Below, one piece after another: positions 53,821 to 63,717 of a stretch of 64,000 nucleotides of DNA. Below the pieces are notes generated by a model. That model ran no database searches and had not been told where the DNA came from. It saw only the letters and a program-made list of their open reading frames with translations. The stretch comes from Diplonema papillatum. Its lineage: Eukaryota > Euglenozoa > Diplonemea > Diplonemida > Diplonemidae. Numbering within the stretch: the stretch's first letter is position 1; every line of letters begins with the position of its first letter. The position numbers and the translations under genes were made by a program. Location of the stretch: assembly GCA_030068145.1 (NCBI GenBank), contig JAPJBO010000076.1, positions 62,001 to 126,000 on the forward strand. Direction: 5' to 3'.

Positions 53821-54164
53821 AAGGTAAGAAATCTTTTTGCGGTGGCCTCCGCTGGTCTGCTAGTCCGTGCTACAAATCAAAGGGTGTGGGCCTCCACCGT
53901 CAGGTGGGCCAGGCTAGATTCGGGGTGGTTCCCTGGGAGGACAGTCACGCCATAGCTGTCTCCCCAGCCACCTGTATGTGTTCTCGTGGTCGCCGCTACC
54001 GCGCTGACCTTCCCGAGAACACATCAAAACAAGTCCAAGGGTGTGGCACGTGACCGCGGGAGCGGAAGTTGCGCCGGGAATCGAGGCAACGAGGCGCCTC
54101 CCGGCGGAAGCGAGGTACACCCGGCGCGAAAATACTCTCGATGTAGCTGCTTAGACTCCGAATG

Positions 54165-54400
54165 GAAGAGGAGATATAGAGGTAGAGGGGCAAACACAAT
54201 ACGAACACAATCTGACCTGTTCTCTGATTTGTTCTTCGCTTACACCACCAGTTTCGTGTGTCTGTTGTCGTGTAGACCCGCATGACCTCACGTTCGTTCA
54301 ACACGTGGTTCGGTAGTTGCAGCACTTGGGATCCCTTCTTTGTCTGGCAGCTTCGTCGAGCATTTCCTTCCAAGCTCGCGCTTATCATTCTCGCGGCTTC
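54165..54400 (+). repeat. Dispersed repeat R2, copy 2
   Basis: Matches 23600-23850 in order (GATTTGTTCTTCGCTTACAC, GTAGACCCGCATGACCTCAC, GCAGCACTTGGGATCCCTTC). Confidence 0.7.
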
Positions 54401-54876
54401 TGTAAAGAAAAGACTTCCGACCGCAAATGGGCCTACTCGTGAAGGGGTCGAATACATTTGACTAACCCCCCAGTGTCATACTGCCAGAGCTCCACTCGTT
54501 TGCCGGGTTCCCCTTGCAGACCGTTGGTAAAGGTCAAGACGGCCTGAACTTGACATGCAGCGACAATCCGTAACAATAGACTGCACATAGTATGTGTCGT
54601 TCTAGCCAGGGAACAAGTCAGGAAGAAGAACTGTGAGAACGGAGCAATCGTTACAAACAAACGAGTGACTTGAGGCAGCAGTGGCGGCGCCGGAGTTGGC
54701 GCTGCAGTGGGGCGCTCTGGCCGGCGGGTGAGCGGGTTTACAATTGATTCTTACTATGACAAGTACACGAAAGAAGCCATGCATGGCCCCAAACCCACCC
54801 AGTACGTATGAGCTTTAAAAGAACCCATTCGACGAAGGTCGCCCGGAGACTCTAAAATCCCAGATTCAGTATAACT

Positions 54877-55275
54877 CTAAATAAACACACCTCCCACTCC
54901 TGACACCGGCCCTAGTGGTTGCCCGGGGTCGTCTATGAAGTCTTCTTCCGACTCTTCAGCTTCTTCGCCGCTGGCGTCGTCACCCTCAGACGGCGTGTCC
55001 TTGTCCGGCGCGATAACCGCCTGCACCATGCCGCTTTTGACCGGCGTCCAGTCGTCGAGCTCTTCGCAGGGCTGCGTCACGTACGCAAAGCACGGCACTT
55101 CCTTTTCGTCCTCCGCGCCCTCTTCGGTCACCAACACCTTCACCACCGCTCGAGCCACGCCGAAAGGGTCGGCTGCCTGCTCTTCTTCCGCTGCCGGCTC
55201 CGTCCTCTTCTCGAGACTGGCTACGCCCTCCACAGCGTCCATAGACGCGAGCTTCGCGTCAGCCAGCCGCCACAC
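54877..55275 (-). CDS. Possible terminal exon of an acidic protein
   Basis: The frame opens directly after an acceptor-like TTGCAACACAG and reads VWRLADAKLASMDAVEGVAS, then KVLVTEEG and PCFAYVTQPCEELDDWTPVK. An acidic stretch (SEGDDASGEEAEESEEDFID) and a stop follow. The composition is protein-like, with a plausible folded part and an acidic C-terminus. It would join in phase 0 to the exon at 60479-60396. Domain not recognised. Confidence 0.4.
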   Translation of the reverse strand: MWRLADAKLASMDAVEGVASLEKRTEPAAEEEQAADPFGVARAVVKVLVTEEGAEDEKEVPCFAYVTQPCEELDDWTPVKSGMVQAVIAPDKDTPSEGDDASGEEAEESEEDFIDDPGQPLGPVSGVGGVFI

Positions 55276-55925
55276 CTGTGTTGCAATATAATAAGCTTAA
55301 GCGGCCGTAAAACAGAGAAGGCCACAACCGACACAAGCGGCACACATCTCGCGTGCCGCAAGCGACGGATGAACTGAAGTGAAACGTGCCGCAGTGGCGT
55401 GATGTAGTTTACTATTCCGGCAGAACACAGGAAGGACCCGGGGGGGAAGAAAGCTAATCGGAAGCGCAGCCAGTACACGCATTCAGGATAAGGCTGTATA
55501 TTACAGCATGTTGGGTACCATAGTGTGAGTAGGTGGTTGCTTCAATCTAGGCTCTGAGGTGTGGCAAGGACCTCCCCTTGAAGGCCAGCTAGTGTTCTGT
55601 AGTGGCACTGCACACAATGACGCACTGATAGCGTGGCATGGAAGTGCCGCACATAATACATCCTCCTCCTACTGCAGACACTGGCTCCGTCTGTAGCTTT
55701 CGTCTTCACCGTCGCGTGATGCAAAAATCAAAGGTAGAAAGATCAGGCAGTGATTCTTGTGTGTATGTCACAATCGTCTCAGGACACGTGAAGCTACGAT
55801 GTTTTCGGGATAGCGACGGGGGTATTTAACCTTGGACAAGTATTAGGTGTTCGTCGTCTTCGGTCTTGTACGACTAGTACGTGCGCTCGGCTAAGGCCGG
55901 CGCGTGGCGAGACTGGAGGCAGCAG

Positions 55926-56340
55926 TTAAAGTTCGGGGAACAGCAAAGTTCTGGTGAAGCTAAGTTCGGGCGAAACAAAGTTCGGGCGAAGCAAAGTTCT
56001 GGTGAAGCTATGTTCGGGCAATGCTAAGTTCTGGTGAAGCAAAGTTCTGGTGAAGCTAAGTTCCGGCGAAACAAAGTTCGGGCGGAGCAAAGTTCGGCGA
56101 AGCAAGTTCTGGGGAAGCAAAGTTCGGGCGAAGCAAAGTTCGGGTGAAGCTAAGTTCGGGCGAAACAAAGTCCGGGCTAAGTTCTGGGTGAAGCAAAGAT
56201 CGGGTGAACCTAAGTTCTGAGTGAAGCAAAGTTCGGGTGAAACAAAGTTCAAGCTAAGTTCGGGCGAAGCTAAAGTTCTGGTGAAGCTAAGTTCGGGCGA
56301 AACAAAGTTCGGGCGAAGCTAAGTTCGGGTTCTGGTGGCA
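55926..56340. repeat. AAGTTCGGGCGAAGC tandem array
   Basis: About 25 imperfect 15-17 bp units, the inverse orientation of the arrays at 36527-36765 and 59940-60230. It begins AAAGTTCGGGGAACAGCAAA, resembling the TIR of the 59554-60233 element. Confidence 0.85.
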
Positions 56341-56525
56341 AGTTCGGCGCCAGTACCCGGGGGGGAGGCCCCCCCGGACCCCCCTCCCCCCGACTCACCC
56401 GGGTAAGCCAAATCCGCGAGATACTGAGAAACTCCGCAAAAAACGCAACTTTCGGGCACATTAGACCCCGGAACGCAACAAACCTCGAAAACTATTTCGA
56501 CCGGGAAAATGTCATGGACCCGGTC
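56341..56525 (-). mobile_element. Truncated relative of the 59554-60233 element
   Basis: Reverse complement shares TTTCCCGGTCGAAA, GGGGTCTAATGTGCCCGAAA and GAGTTTCTCAGTATCTCGCG with 59790-59885. Together with the array at 55926-56340 it forms an element in opposite orientation that lacks a recognisable right end. Confidence 0.65.
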
Positions 56526-56844
56526 ACTCTGCCACCCGCATACCTTTCGGAAGGGTAAAAAAAGCTTGCTCCGCACTATTATCTAGTCCAAAAACTATAC
56601 ACTTTCGCAACATTAAAAGCCGGGTTGGCTCGAATAGAGGCTATTCACATTGCATGTTCATAGGACCTCCAGTCTCGAAAAATCATAATGCACTCTGTAG
56701 TGGCGCAGCATTTGCACGTACTGCCGTGCTGCAGTGTAAAATGAGAGTCACACATTCCGCTGACGCTGAGTGAATGCCCTGTAGGTGACACACTATTGAC
56801 GCTTACGTGGTCACAATTTGCGCTGAACCCCGAACTAGGGGGTG

Positions 56845-57035
56845 GGACAAAAACCGTACACCGCGAGAGTAGGAGAAAGTAGAAAGGGAAACTAGAGTTT
56901 TCGTTGACCGCACTACCCTGAGCCCAAATCCTGGACGTGGTTTCAGGTGGCAAATTTGGCAAATGATCATGATCAGAAGGTCCTACTTGGGCGGTTCAGT
57001 TTCCTCACACATTGCATGTGGCTAAAAAGAAAAAG
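56845..57035 (+). repeat. Dispersed repeat R18, longest copy
   Basis: Contains the whole family sequence from ACACCGCGAGAGTAGGAGAA to GCATGTGGCTAAAAAGAAAA; compare 1865-2010 and 12405-12540. Between 57036 and 57674 no gene is seen; an (AG)n tract lies at 57518-57546. Confidence 0.75.
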
Positions 57036-57674
57036 GCATGCCTCACCGTGGACCACTGAGACAGGCTTTTCGGCCAGTCGCACTTCACCATCGTTGAACA
57101 GCAAGGAGTATTTGTTCGCGGTTTTGCCTCTGCCAACGTATGTGCAATCCTGTTTGTTTTGCTGGTGATGTCACGATATCTTCCAGCTGGCTCCCGAGTA
57201 CCCGTTCCACTTGCTATGAGACAGCATACCAACATTGTTCGTGGTCAATAGCACGATCTCCTGAAAGCAGGGTTGCAGGATGATGCTTGGCCGAGGATAC
57301 GGTTGCTATGGCGACTGGGACAGAGAGATAACGCAAGATAGAGAGTCCTTATGGGGTGGTCACGCCTTTGCAGTCCCAGGGCCTCCACCCACCCGCATAC
57401 GGTCGTCGACTGACCTTTCCCGAGACGAGTTGGAATGCGGGCACACCAACAATCACTCCCCCAAGCATACCAACCCATAGTTACAGCTGGAGCGGGATTG
57501 CAAGAACGTGCTAAAAATATAAAGAGAGAGAGAGAGAGAGAGAGACGAGTTAGAGTGCAGGGACCATCTCTCCGAGGAGTATCCGGTCGCCCCACTACTA
57601 TCCCGTACTACTACGGCGGGCGCAAGTCGTTGCGCCGTGGGCGCGGAGCGAGCCGTATACCATATAAATATATA

Positions 57675-58560
57675 GTGCTCGCTTCGAAGGAGGCTAGAGG
57701 GGGAGAAAACAATACAACTACAAAGTGGGTCTTTTTTGTTGAACGCTTACGCCCGCCACTAAACCCAGGGTTACCTGTGTTTCGTGTGGGCTACAGCACA
57801 TTTACCTCCTTTGATCTATCGCAACTGGCAGTCTCCTCAAGCATTTCCTACAAAGCAGGTGCTTGTACAAAAATACTCGAGGGACTGCCTTGTGCTCATT
57901 TCGAAGGAGGCTCGAGGGGGAGAAAACAATACAACTACAAAGTGGGTCTTTTTTGTTGAACGCTTACGCCCGCCACTAAACCCAGGGTTACCTGTGTTTC
58001 GTGTGGGCTACAGCACATTTACCTCCTTTGATCTATCGCAACTGGCAGTCTCCTCAAGCATTTCCTACAAAGCAGGTGCTTGTACAAAAATACTCGAGGG
58101 ACTGCCTTGTGCTCATTTCGAAGGAGGCTCGAGGGGGAGAAAACAATACAACTACAAAGTGGGTCTTTTTTGTTGAACGCTTACGCCCGCCACTAAACCC
58201 AGGGTTACCTGTGTTTCGTGTGGGCTACAGCACATTTACCTCCTTTGATCTATCGCAACTGGCAGTCTCCTCAAGCATTTCCTACAAAGCAGGTGCTTAT
58301 ACAAAAATACTCGAGGGACTGCCTTGTGCTCATTTCGAAGGAGGCTAGAGGGGGAGAAAACAATACAACTACAAAGTGGGTCTTTTTTCGTTGACGCTGA
58401 GTGAATGCCCTGTAGGTGGCACACTATTGACGCTTACGCCCGCCACTAAACCCAGATTTACCTGTGTTTCGTGTGGGCTACAGCACATATACCTCCTTTG
58501 ATCTATCGCAGCTGGCATTCTCCTCAAGCTTTTCCTACAAAGCGGGTGCTTATACACAAA
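57675..58560 (+). repeat. Tandem array of repeat R1 (four copies, 217-219 bp)
   Basis: CGAAGGAGGCT starts recur at 57683, 57902, 58119 and 58336. The first three units are almost identical. The fourth has CGTTGACGCTGAGTGAATGC inserted, a block also seen at 56770. Single copies lie at 7491, 28026, 28453 (inverse), 36310 and 63498. Confidence 0.9.
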
Positions 58561-58609
58561 GAAATCTGCAACGTCAGTCCTTCAAGCCTCTGCCCCCCTC
58601 TAGCTAGCT

Positions 58610-58757
58610 TCATATGGCGGAGGCCATGTCCTCCCCGCATGCCGGTAACAGGTTCTCGTCGAACTCGCCGAAGGTCGCGTAGCCGAGCTCGGTCAACAGA
58701 GTGCACCCGTTGTACTGCACGACCGCGCAGCGCAGGTTCCACGACGCGTACGCCAAA
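58610..58757 (-). CDS. Possible terminal exon, resembles C-terminus of sulfide:quinone oxidoreductases
   Basis: After an acceptor-like CCCCCTTTAG the frame reads LAYASWNLRCAVVQYNGCTL, then LTELGYATFGEFDENLLP, and stops at TGA. The stretch Y-N-G-x-T...A-x-x-G-E-F-D is similar to the YDGYTSCPL...AEFDY block near the end of sulfide:quinone oxidoreductases and related flavoproteins. Only 48 residues, phase 2 at its 5' side, with no partner exon found. Identification is weak, but the composition is convincingly coding. Confidence 0.3.
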
Positions 58758-58877
58758 CTAAAGGGGGAGGGTCGAATAACAACACCTGTGTTTTTTTTCG
58801 ATTTATCGAACTAAAAGAAACTCCGGGTAGCCGAACAGTAGCGGGATAATAGTGGTAGTGTTTTTTAGACACCGGAC

Positions 58878-59132
58878 CAGTGCTCCCGCTAAACTCACTT
58901 CTAGTGAGGAAACCCAAAAAGCTGGGTAAGGCTTTTTTTTTTTTCTCCCCCGCTAGGCTCTCGCGTTTGGTGCAGGCTACTAGCTTCTGTTGCAGGGGGG
59001 TACCCGAGTCTTCCAAATGGGGGGTCCGGGGTACGGTATCAACGGGAAAAGGTGAGGAATTCCTCACGAGGAATTCCTCAGCCTCTTTTTTTTTGAGGAA
59101 TTCCTCGCACTTTTTCGTTAGCGGGAGCACTG
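58878..59132. mobile_element. hAT-type MITE, 255 bp
   Basis: 15-bp TIRs CAGTGCTCCCGCTAA at 58878 and its mirror ending at 59132. Flanks CACCGGAC and CACCAGAC give an 8-bp target duplication with one mismatch, diagnostic of hAT insertion. The right half has three GAGGAATTCCTC palindromes. No coding. Confidence 0.85.
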
Positions 59133-59720
59133 CACCAGACGCGTGTTAAATAGCTGTGCTTATTCGACCACTCCCTTTACTACACGAATGAACTCAGATC
59201 TTCGATCGGATGCCAAACCGTATGTGGGGTTTTGGTTTTGCCCAGTACAAGAATCATGATATGATTCAACAAAATCAGAAAATCGCGTTTTTGGTCATTA
59301 CCAGATTCATTCATCATCTGATTCGCATGATTCAACGGCGCGGAGCGAGACTGGAGGCAGCAGTTAGATTCTCTTTGAGAGGCTCATGTCAATTTAACCT
59401 ATGTTTTATGACCGACTCCCATTCTCCCAAATAGGGGTTCCTGCCAACTGGTTTCACTTCCTCGCCGGACAAAACGAGAATTACTCCTGTTTGTGTCGAA
59501 TTGCGAAGCCCACGAAGGCTTTGGTCGGATTTAGCTGACATAAAACTCCAATAAAAGTTCGGGAAACAGTAAAGTTCGGGCGAAGCTAAGTTCGGGCGAT
59601 GCTCCGACTATGCGGCCCCGTCCCACTTTATAGGGGGTCCCGGGCGAAGCCCGGCAGCACTTTTTTTTTTAGTGTTTTTTCCGCAAAGCATTCCATAGGA
59701 AGTTTTCCCCCTGGAACTGA

Positions 59721-59792
59721 CACCGTGATGGCAGAGTGAACTGCGCAAGCCTTCAGTGCTGGAGGACCCGGGTTCGAACCCGGCCGAAGACA
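59721..59792 (+). other. tRNA-like segment (degenerate)
   Basis: TGGCAGAGTGAACTGC resembles an A box, and GGGTTCGAACCC a B box and T arm. The acceptor stem is poor and no anticodon arm folds well, so it is a SINE-like relic. Confidence 0.45.
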
Positions 59793-59939
59793 CTTTCCCG
59801 GTCGAAAATGATTTTCGGGGTCTGTTGGTTTTCGGGGTCTTATGTGCCCGAAATTTGCGTTTTTTGCAGAGTTTCTCAATATCTCGCGGCTTTTGGGTCC
59901 CTTGGGTAATATGAGTCAGTCTACGAGATTCTGGTCCGG

Positions 59940-60230
59940 AACTTAGCTTCACCCGAACTTTGCTTCACCAGAACTTAGCTACTTTGCTTCTCCCGAACTT
60001 AGCTTCGCCCGAACTTTGCTTCGCCGAACTTTGCTTCACCAGAACTTAGCATCGCCCGAACTTTGCTTCGCCAAAGAACTTAGCTTCACCAGAACTTAGC
60101 TTCGTGCGAACTTTGCTTCGCCCGAACTTTGCTTCACCTGAACTTAGCATCGCCCGAACTTTGCTTTCGCCCGAGCCTTGCTTTGCTTCGCCCGAGCTTA
60201 GCTGCGTCCGAACTTTACGGTTTCCCGAAC
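59940..60230. repeat. GAACTTAGCTTCGCCC tandem array
   Basis: About 18 units of 15-17 bp. Same family as 36527-36765; inverse of 55926-56340. Confidence 0.85.
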
Positions 60231-60395
60231 TTTAATTGCTGCCTTTACCGGCGCGCATGTACTTTTGCCCGCGGAGAAAAGTTGTTTTCTTGCACGAGAG
60301 TTTTCCGGATTCATCCACAGCAGCAGTCGGGAAGAGAAAGGCACAACCGGGGCGACGTTCACCCAGCAGCTCCTTCGCCTCCGTAGTCGGCATAC

Positions 60396-60479
60396 CTGCA
60401 GAATCATGTTGTTGCAATACGGCGTCTGGTAGTCGTTGCAGACAAAGAGCAGATTCGCCGCATCGTTGGAATCTGCCAT
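60396..60479 (-). CDS. Possible first exon: MADSNDAANLLFVCNDYQ...
   Basis: ATG at 60479 opens a 28-residue frame ending NNMILQ, followed by GCAG|GTATGC, a donor of the same form as those of M1 and M3. The composition is protein-like. It is phase 0, compatible with the exon at 55275; the exon at 58757 is phase 2 and would need another exon between. Product unknown. Confidence 0.4.
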
Positions 60480-60669
60480 CGGCCCCTCTCCCTTCGCGCG
60501 TTCGCTTTTCTTTGCTCGATGCTCGTTTCTTTGTGCTTCCGACGATCCCGTGGGACGTACAGATTGGTGTCTTTCGACCTTTTGTTTGTTTTAGAGTTAA
60601 ATATTGGGGCTTGGTTTTGTTGTGAAAGGGTGAACCCGCAAACCGCGAGAGTAGCAGGGGGAAAGTAAT

Positions 60670-60900
60670 AGTTTGAACTTGTTATGCAGCAACAATCTGT
60701 GTCGATAGACTGCACAAACCGCTACAGACTACCTCTTTGCACGCGTTGTGTCATGCTTCGGTCGCTTCTTGCCCCGCGTACTGTTTGTCTCCGGTACGCG
60801 CTTCACGTCCGAGGTGCAGTTTGATGACGAGGAATCACCGGATGATTCGGCGCACTTCCTTTCTTCCTCGCAAGTTGTTTCCGCGGCCGAGATCTCGGCT
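60670..60900 (+). repeat. Dispersed repeat R6, copy 2
   Basis: Close match to 39627-39840, with about 25 bp (GCTACAGACTACCTCTTTGC) extra near its start. Confidence 0.8.
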
Positions 60901-60904
60901 CCTC

Positions 60905-61215
60905 TGCAGGTCTTTAGGGATTCAGGCCCAAAAACAAGTTTTTTGGGCCAAAAAAAGTTTTTTCGACGCCCACCTTGGGTGACGGCCGTGGTTTACCCTT
61001 TCGGCTAGACCTGCCAGAACCTGAAAACCTCCTTCAGGTTTCGTGGTTGTGTCGAAAAATACATTCCGGACGTTTTTGAACGCTTTGGAATCCGTTGAGC
61101 TCAACGGAGAGTCTGGGGCCCTGGAATGGAATTGTAAACGAATTGCATCTCGTGCCAGAGAATTTTTCCTTTGATAATCGGTCAGGCCCAAAAACCTTTA
61201 AAAGTTGTCCAGGGG
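60905..61215 (-). repeat. Dispersed repeat R4, inverse copy
   Basis: Reverse complement matches 11165-11480 (GAGATGCAATTCGTTTACAA, CCTGAAGGAGGTTTTCAGGT). Confidence 0.8.
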
Positions 61216-61269
61216 CAGGGCCCCGTGCCATTTATTTTCTTCTTTTCCCCCGTCGTACCCCCAGGTACC

Positions 61270-61500
61270 AGGGAAAGCCTGCTACACGGGAGCCAAGCTT
61301 CACGTGTTCGGCGGTACTGCAGAGCCATGGGCCTACGGGTCAAGTGGCTACCGATTTCCCAAACTAAAGCATCAAGGCTTGGCGCACCTTGGGGCTTGGC
61401 GCTCGCGCTGAACACAAGCTTGTCGAGACGGTCAACCGCAGGGCAGAGCGGACGGGGTTGTGGCACTGTGCTGCCTCCGACTCAAGCTTTGCAAGCTGTG
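61270..61500 (+). repeat. Dispersed repeat R3, copy 2
   Basis: Matches 2628-2930 from CTGCTACACGGGAGCCAAGC to CTCAAGCTTTGCAAGCTG. Confidence 0.75.
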
Positions 61501-61989
61501 CTTGACCGTCACGTTCCTGGACCAGGAGCGGCGTTTTTCTTTTTCTTCTTCTTCTTCCAGGGCCCGGGCCCCGAGTTACAGGTACCCCGGGGGGCCCCAC
61601 AGAGCAGTGATCATCATGGCAAACGTTGAACGTTTGAACGTTTGACAAATATTTGCGTTTGCAAACTTTATGTCAAACGTGCATCAAACGTGAGTGAGGC
61701 GCTGGCTGCGCCTGCAGTGGGGTTCCGAGTGGGTCGGCTTGTGAACACTCGAGCCACAAGGGCAAGATCTTCATGCCCGGGGCCCCAGAAAGTGGGAGGG
61801 AACACTTGCTGAAAGCTAGTATCTCCCTGTGCACGCCCAAGGAGAACCAGAAGGATGTCTTGTTCCCTTATTTTCGTCGTGTCCGCCTGCAGCCACGTGG
61901 ACAAGTGTTATCAAGGGTCGTGTACTGTGTACAGCTACAAATGCCTTGGCGAAGGGATGCGACTCCGCATACTTACGTCTTCCTCGTAG

Positions 61990-62038
61990 GACTTCGGCCA
62001 ATGTCACGCTGACTGGCAGCGTGACATTGGCCGAAGTC
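61990..62038. repeat. Perfect 21-bp stem, 7-base loop hairpin
   Basis: GACTTCGGCCAATGTCACGC plus T is followed by loop GACTGGC and the exact reverse complement. No other structure or gene is seen around it (61501-63016 has no supported gene). Confidence 0.9.
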
Positions 62039-63016
62039 TGTCCCAATCGCTACTCCCGTTTCCCCACCGGGGCCCGTCCTATATGACAGCGGGTCTGGCT
62101 TTTTCCTCCTTTGTAGAGATAATCCCGGAACGTACAAACAAATTCTTCGTTTGATCTTTTCATTCGGAAATGTTCCCTTCAGTGCAGCTGCGCCATCTGA
62201 GAAAAAGAGACGTCTCTATAGTGCACACAGCCGGTTGGATTCCGCGTACGTATTCGATAGTTACGTCAGGATACGCTGCCAACCATCCTTTCGTCTTAGC
62301 GACAAACGCGTTTGTTACCATCAAAAACGAACGCACAAAGAGAAACGACCGAAACCGAGGAACGGCTTTATTTTTCCCCTCGACAGAATACCATGCAAAT
62401 GGGTCCTGCCAGGCGATTATACCTGCGGCGGAAGAAGGGGTTGCGGGGGGGGAGGGTTTGCTTGTGCGAGTTGACGAGCCAAGTCACCTCCATGCCCGAT
62501 CGAACGTTGTCGAGCCTTGTAAAACGTAATCGAGTTTGGGTTAGAATGCAAACAATCTGGCGATAGTCTTGCATCTGCTCACTGTCGTGACTACCTCTTA
62601 GAGCGCGCCGTGTCATGTTTCCGGCGCTTGTTCTGGCGGTCGTTTCGTGCCACCTCGCTTTTCGTCGCCGGTATTTGATCTTGCCCCTCCGCCCGCCGCG
62701 GAGTGCACATGCCATGTCCCGGGGCAGATAATGGAAGCAAATGAGGCCAGAATATTCCGGAGACCCGACGACACAGGCGAAGAGATGTGAAAACGGGTTT
62801 TTTCCTGGAGGCTTTTCGTGTTAATTCTGCAGATGCTTTGAGTTGAGTGAAGTCGCCAGCACCGCGCGGAAAACAAGTGCCTGCGCACGTATTATGAAGT
62901 CACCAGGACCAGAAGCAAGATATGGCACCCCTTGCCCTGAGAAAAATGTTTTTTAGGGGGTGCCCGGTGACCTTGTGCAGATTCCTGTTTCTGGTGCCTT
63001 CGTATGCTCTATCTCA

Positions 63017-63493
63017 TCACGTCTCTATCTTCGATGATGGCGAGTCCCTTCGCCGCCGCTTTGTTGTCAGCGGCCGGCGTAATCGCCGCGGAATCGAATG
63101 CAGATCGCCTTGGGGGGGGGGGGCGGTTGGGTGAAATGGCGCATTTGACCTGCACGCGTCCAGGTTGAAACCTGCCAAACTCCTACAAATGGTTCCTGGC
63201 CGTCCGTCGATGCGGAACGACCGAAGACAACGTTTGCGGCCTTCCGCATACTTTCCGACGAGCAAACGGCTGACGACCTTCTGCCGCGAACGCCCGAGAA
63301 TCATTGCACGTTTCCGCTCAGGAAACAGTCCGTAGGTAGACACAAAGATCGCAAGGCTGATCCTGCCAATCGGGCCGGCAGAAAGCTGCAACGAGTACGC
63401 TCTCCAAGGAAGGAAGTACCGGTTATCGCAAAAGTTACACGGTGAGTCCCACATCAGAAGCTGGAGTGAAAGAGGGGTGTGCCCCAGCCACAT
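63017..63493 (-). CDS. Uncertain open frame of 158 residues
   Basis: The minus frame reads MWLGHTPLSLQLLMWDSPCN... and has a basic middle (SRQKVVSRLLVGKYAEGRKR) and a Pro/Arg-rich end. No domain, signal or splice context is recognised. It may be chance; listed because it is the longest unexplained frame near the right edge. Confidence 0.15.
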   Translation of the reverse strand: MWLGHTPLSLQLLMWDSPCNFCDNRYFLPWRAYSLQLSAGPIGRISLAIFVSTYGLFPERKRAMILGRSRQKVVSRLLVGKYAEGRKRCLRSFRIDGRPGTICRSLAGFNLDACRSNAPFHPTAPPPQGDLHSIPRRLRRPLTTKRRRRDSPSSKIET

Positions 63494-63497
63494 CCGA

Positions 63498-63717
63498 AAA
63501 ATACTCGAGGGGCTGCCTTGTGCTTACTTCGAAGGAGGCTAGAGGGGGAGAAACAATACAACTACAAAATGGGTCTTTTTTGTTGAACGCTTACGCCCGC
63601 CACTGAACCCAGATTCACCTGTGTTTCGTGTGGGCTACAGCACATTTACCTCCTTTGATCTTTTGCAGCTGGCAGCCTCCTCAAGTATTTCCAACAAACC
63701 AGGTGCTTATACAAAAG
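63498..63717 (+). repeat. Dispersed repeat R1, copy near right edge
   Basis: Full unit from AATACTCGAGGGGCTGCCTT to AGGTGCTTATACAAAAG. The rest to 64000 holds only an (ATG)n microsatellite at 63867-63882. Confidence 0.85.

Larger units (their letters stand above)
59554..60233. mobile_element. TIR element of 680 bp with tRNA-like head and tandem-repeat tail
   Basis: AAAGTTCGGGAAAC at 59554 and GTTTCCCGAACTTT ending at 60233 are the TIRs, followed inward by GTAAAGTTCGG on each side. The interior holds a tRNA-like segment (59721-59792), a conserved body (59793-59930) and the GAACTTAGCTTCGCCC array (59940-60230). No protein. A second copy in reverse lies at 55926-56525. Confidence 0.7.
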
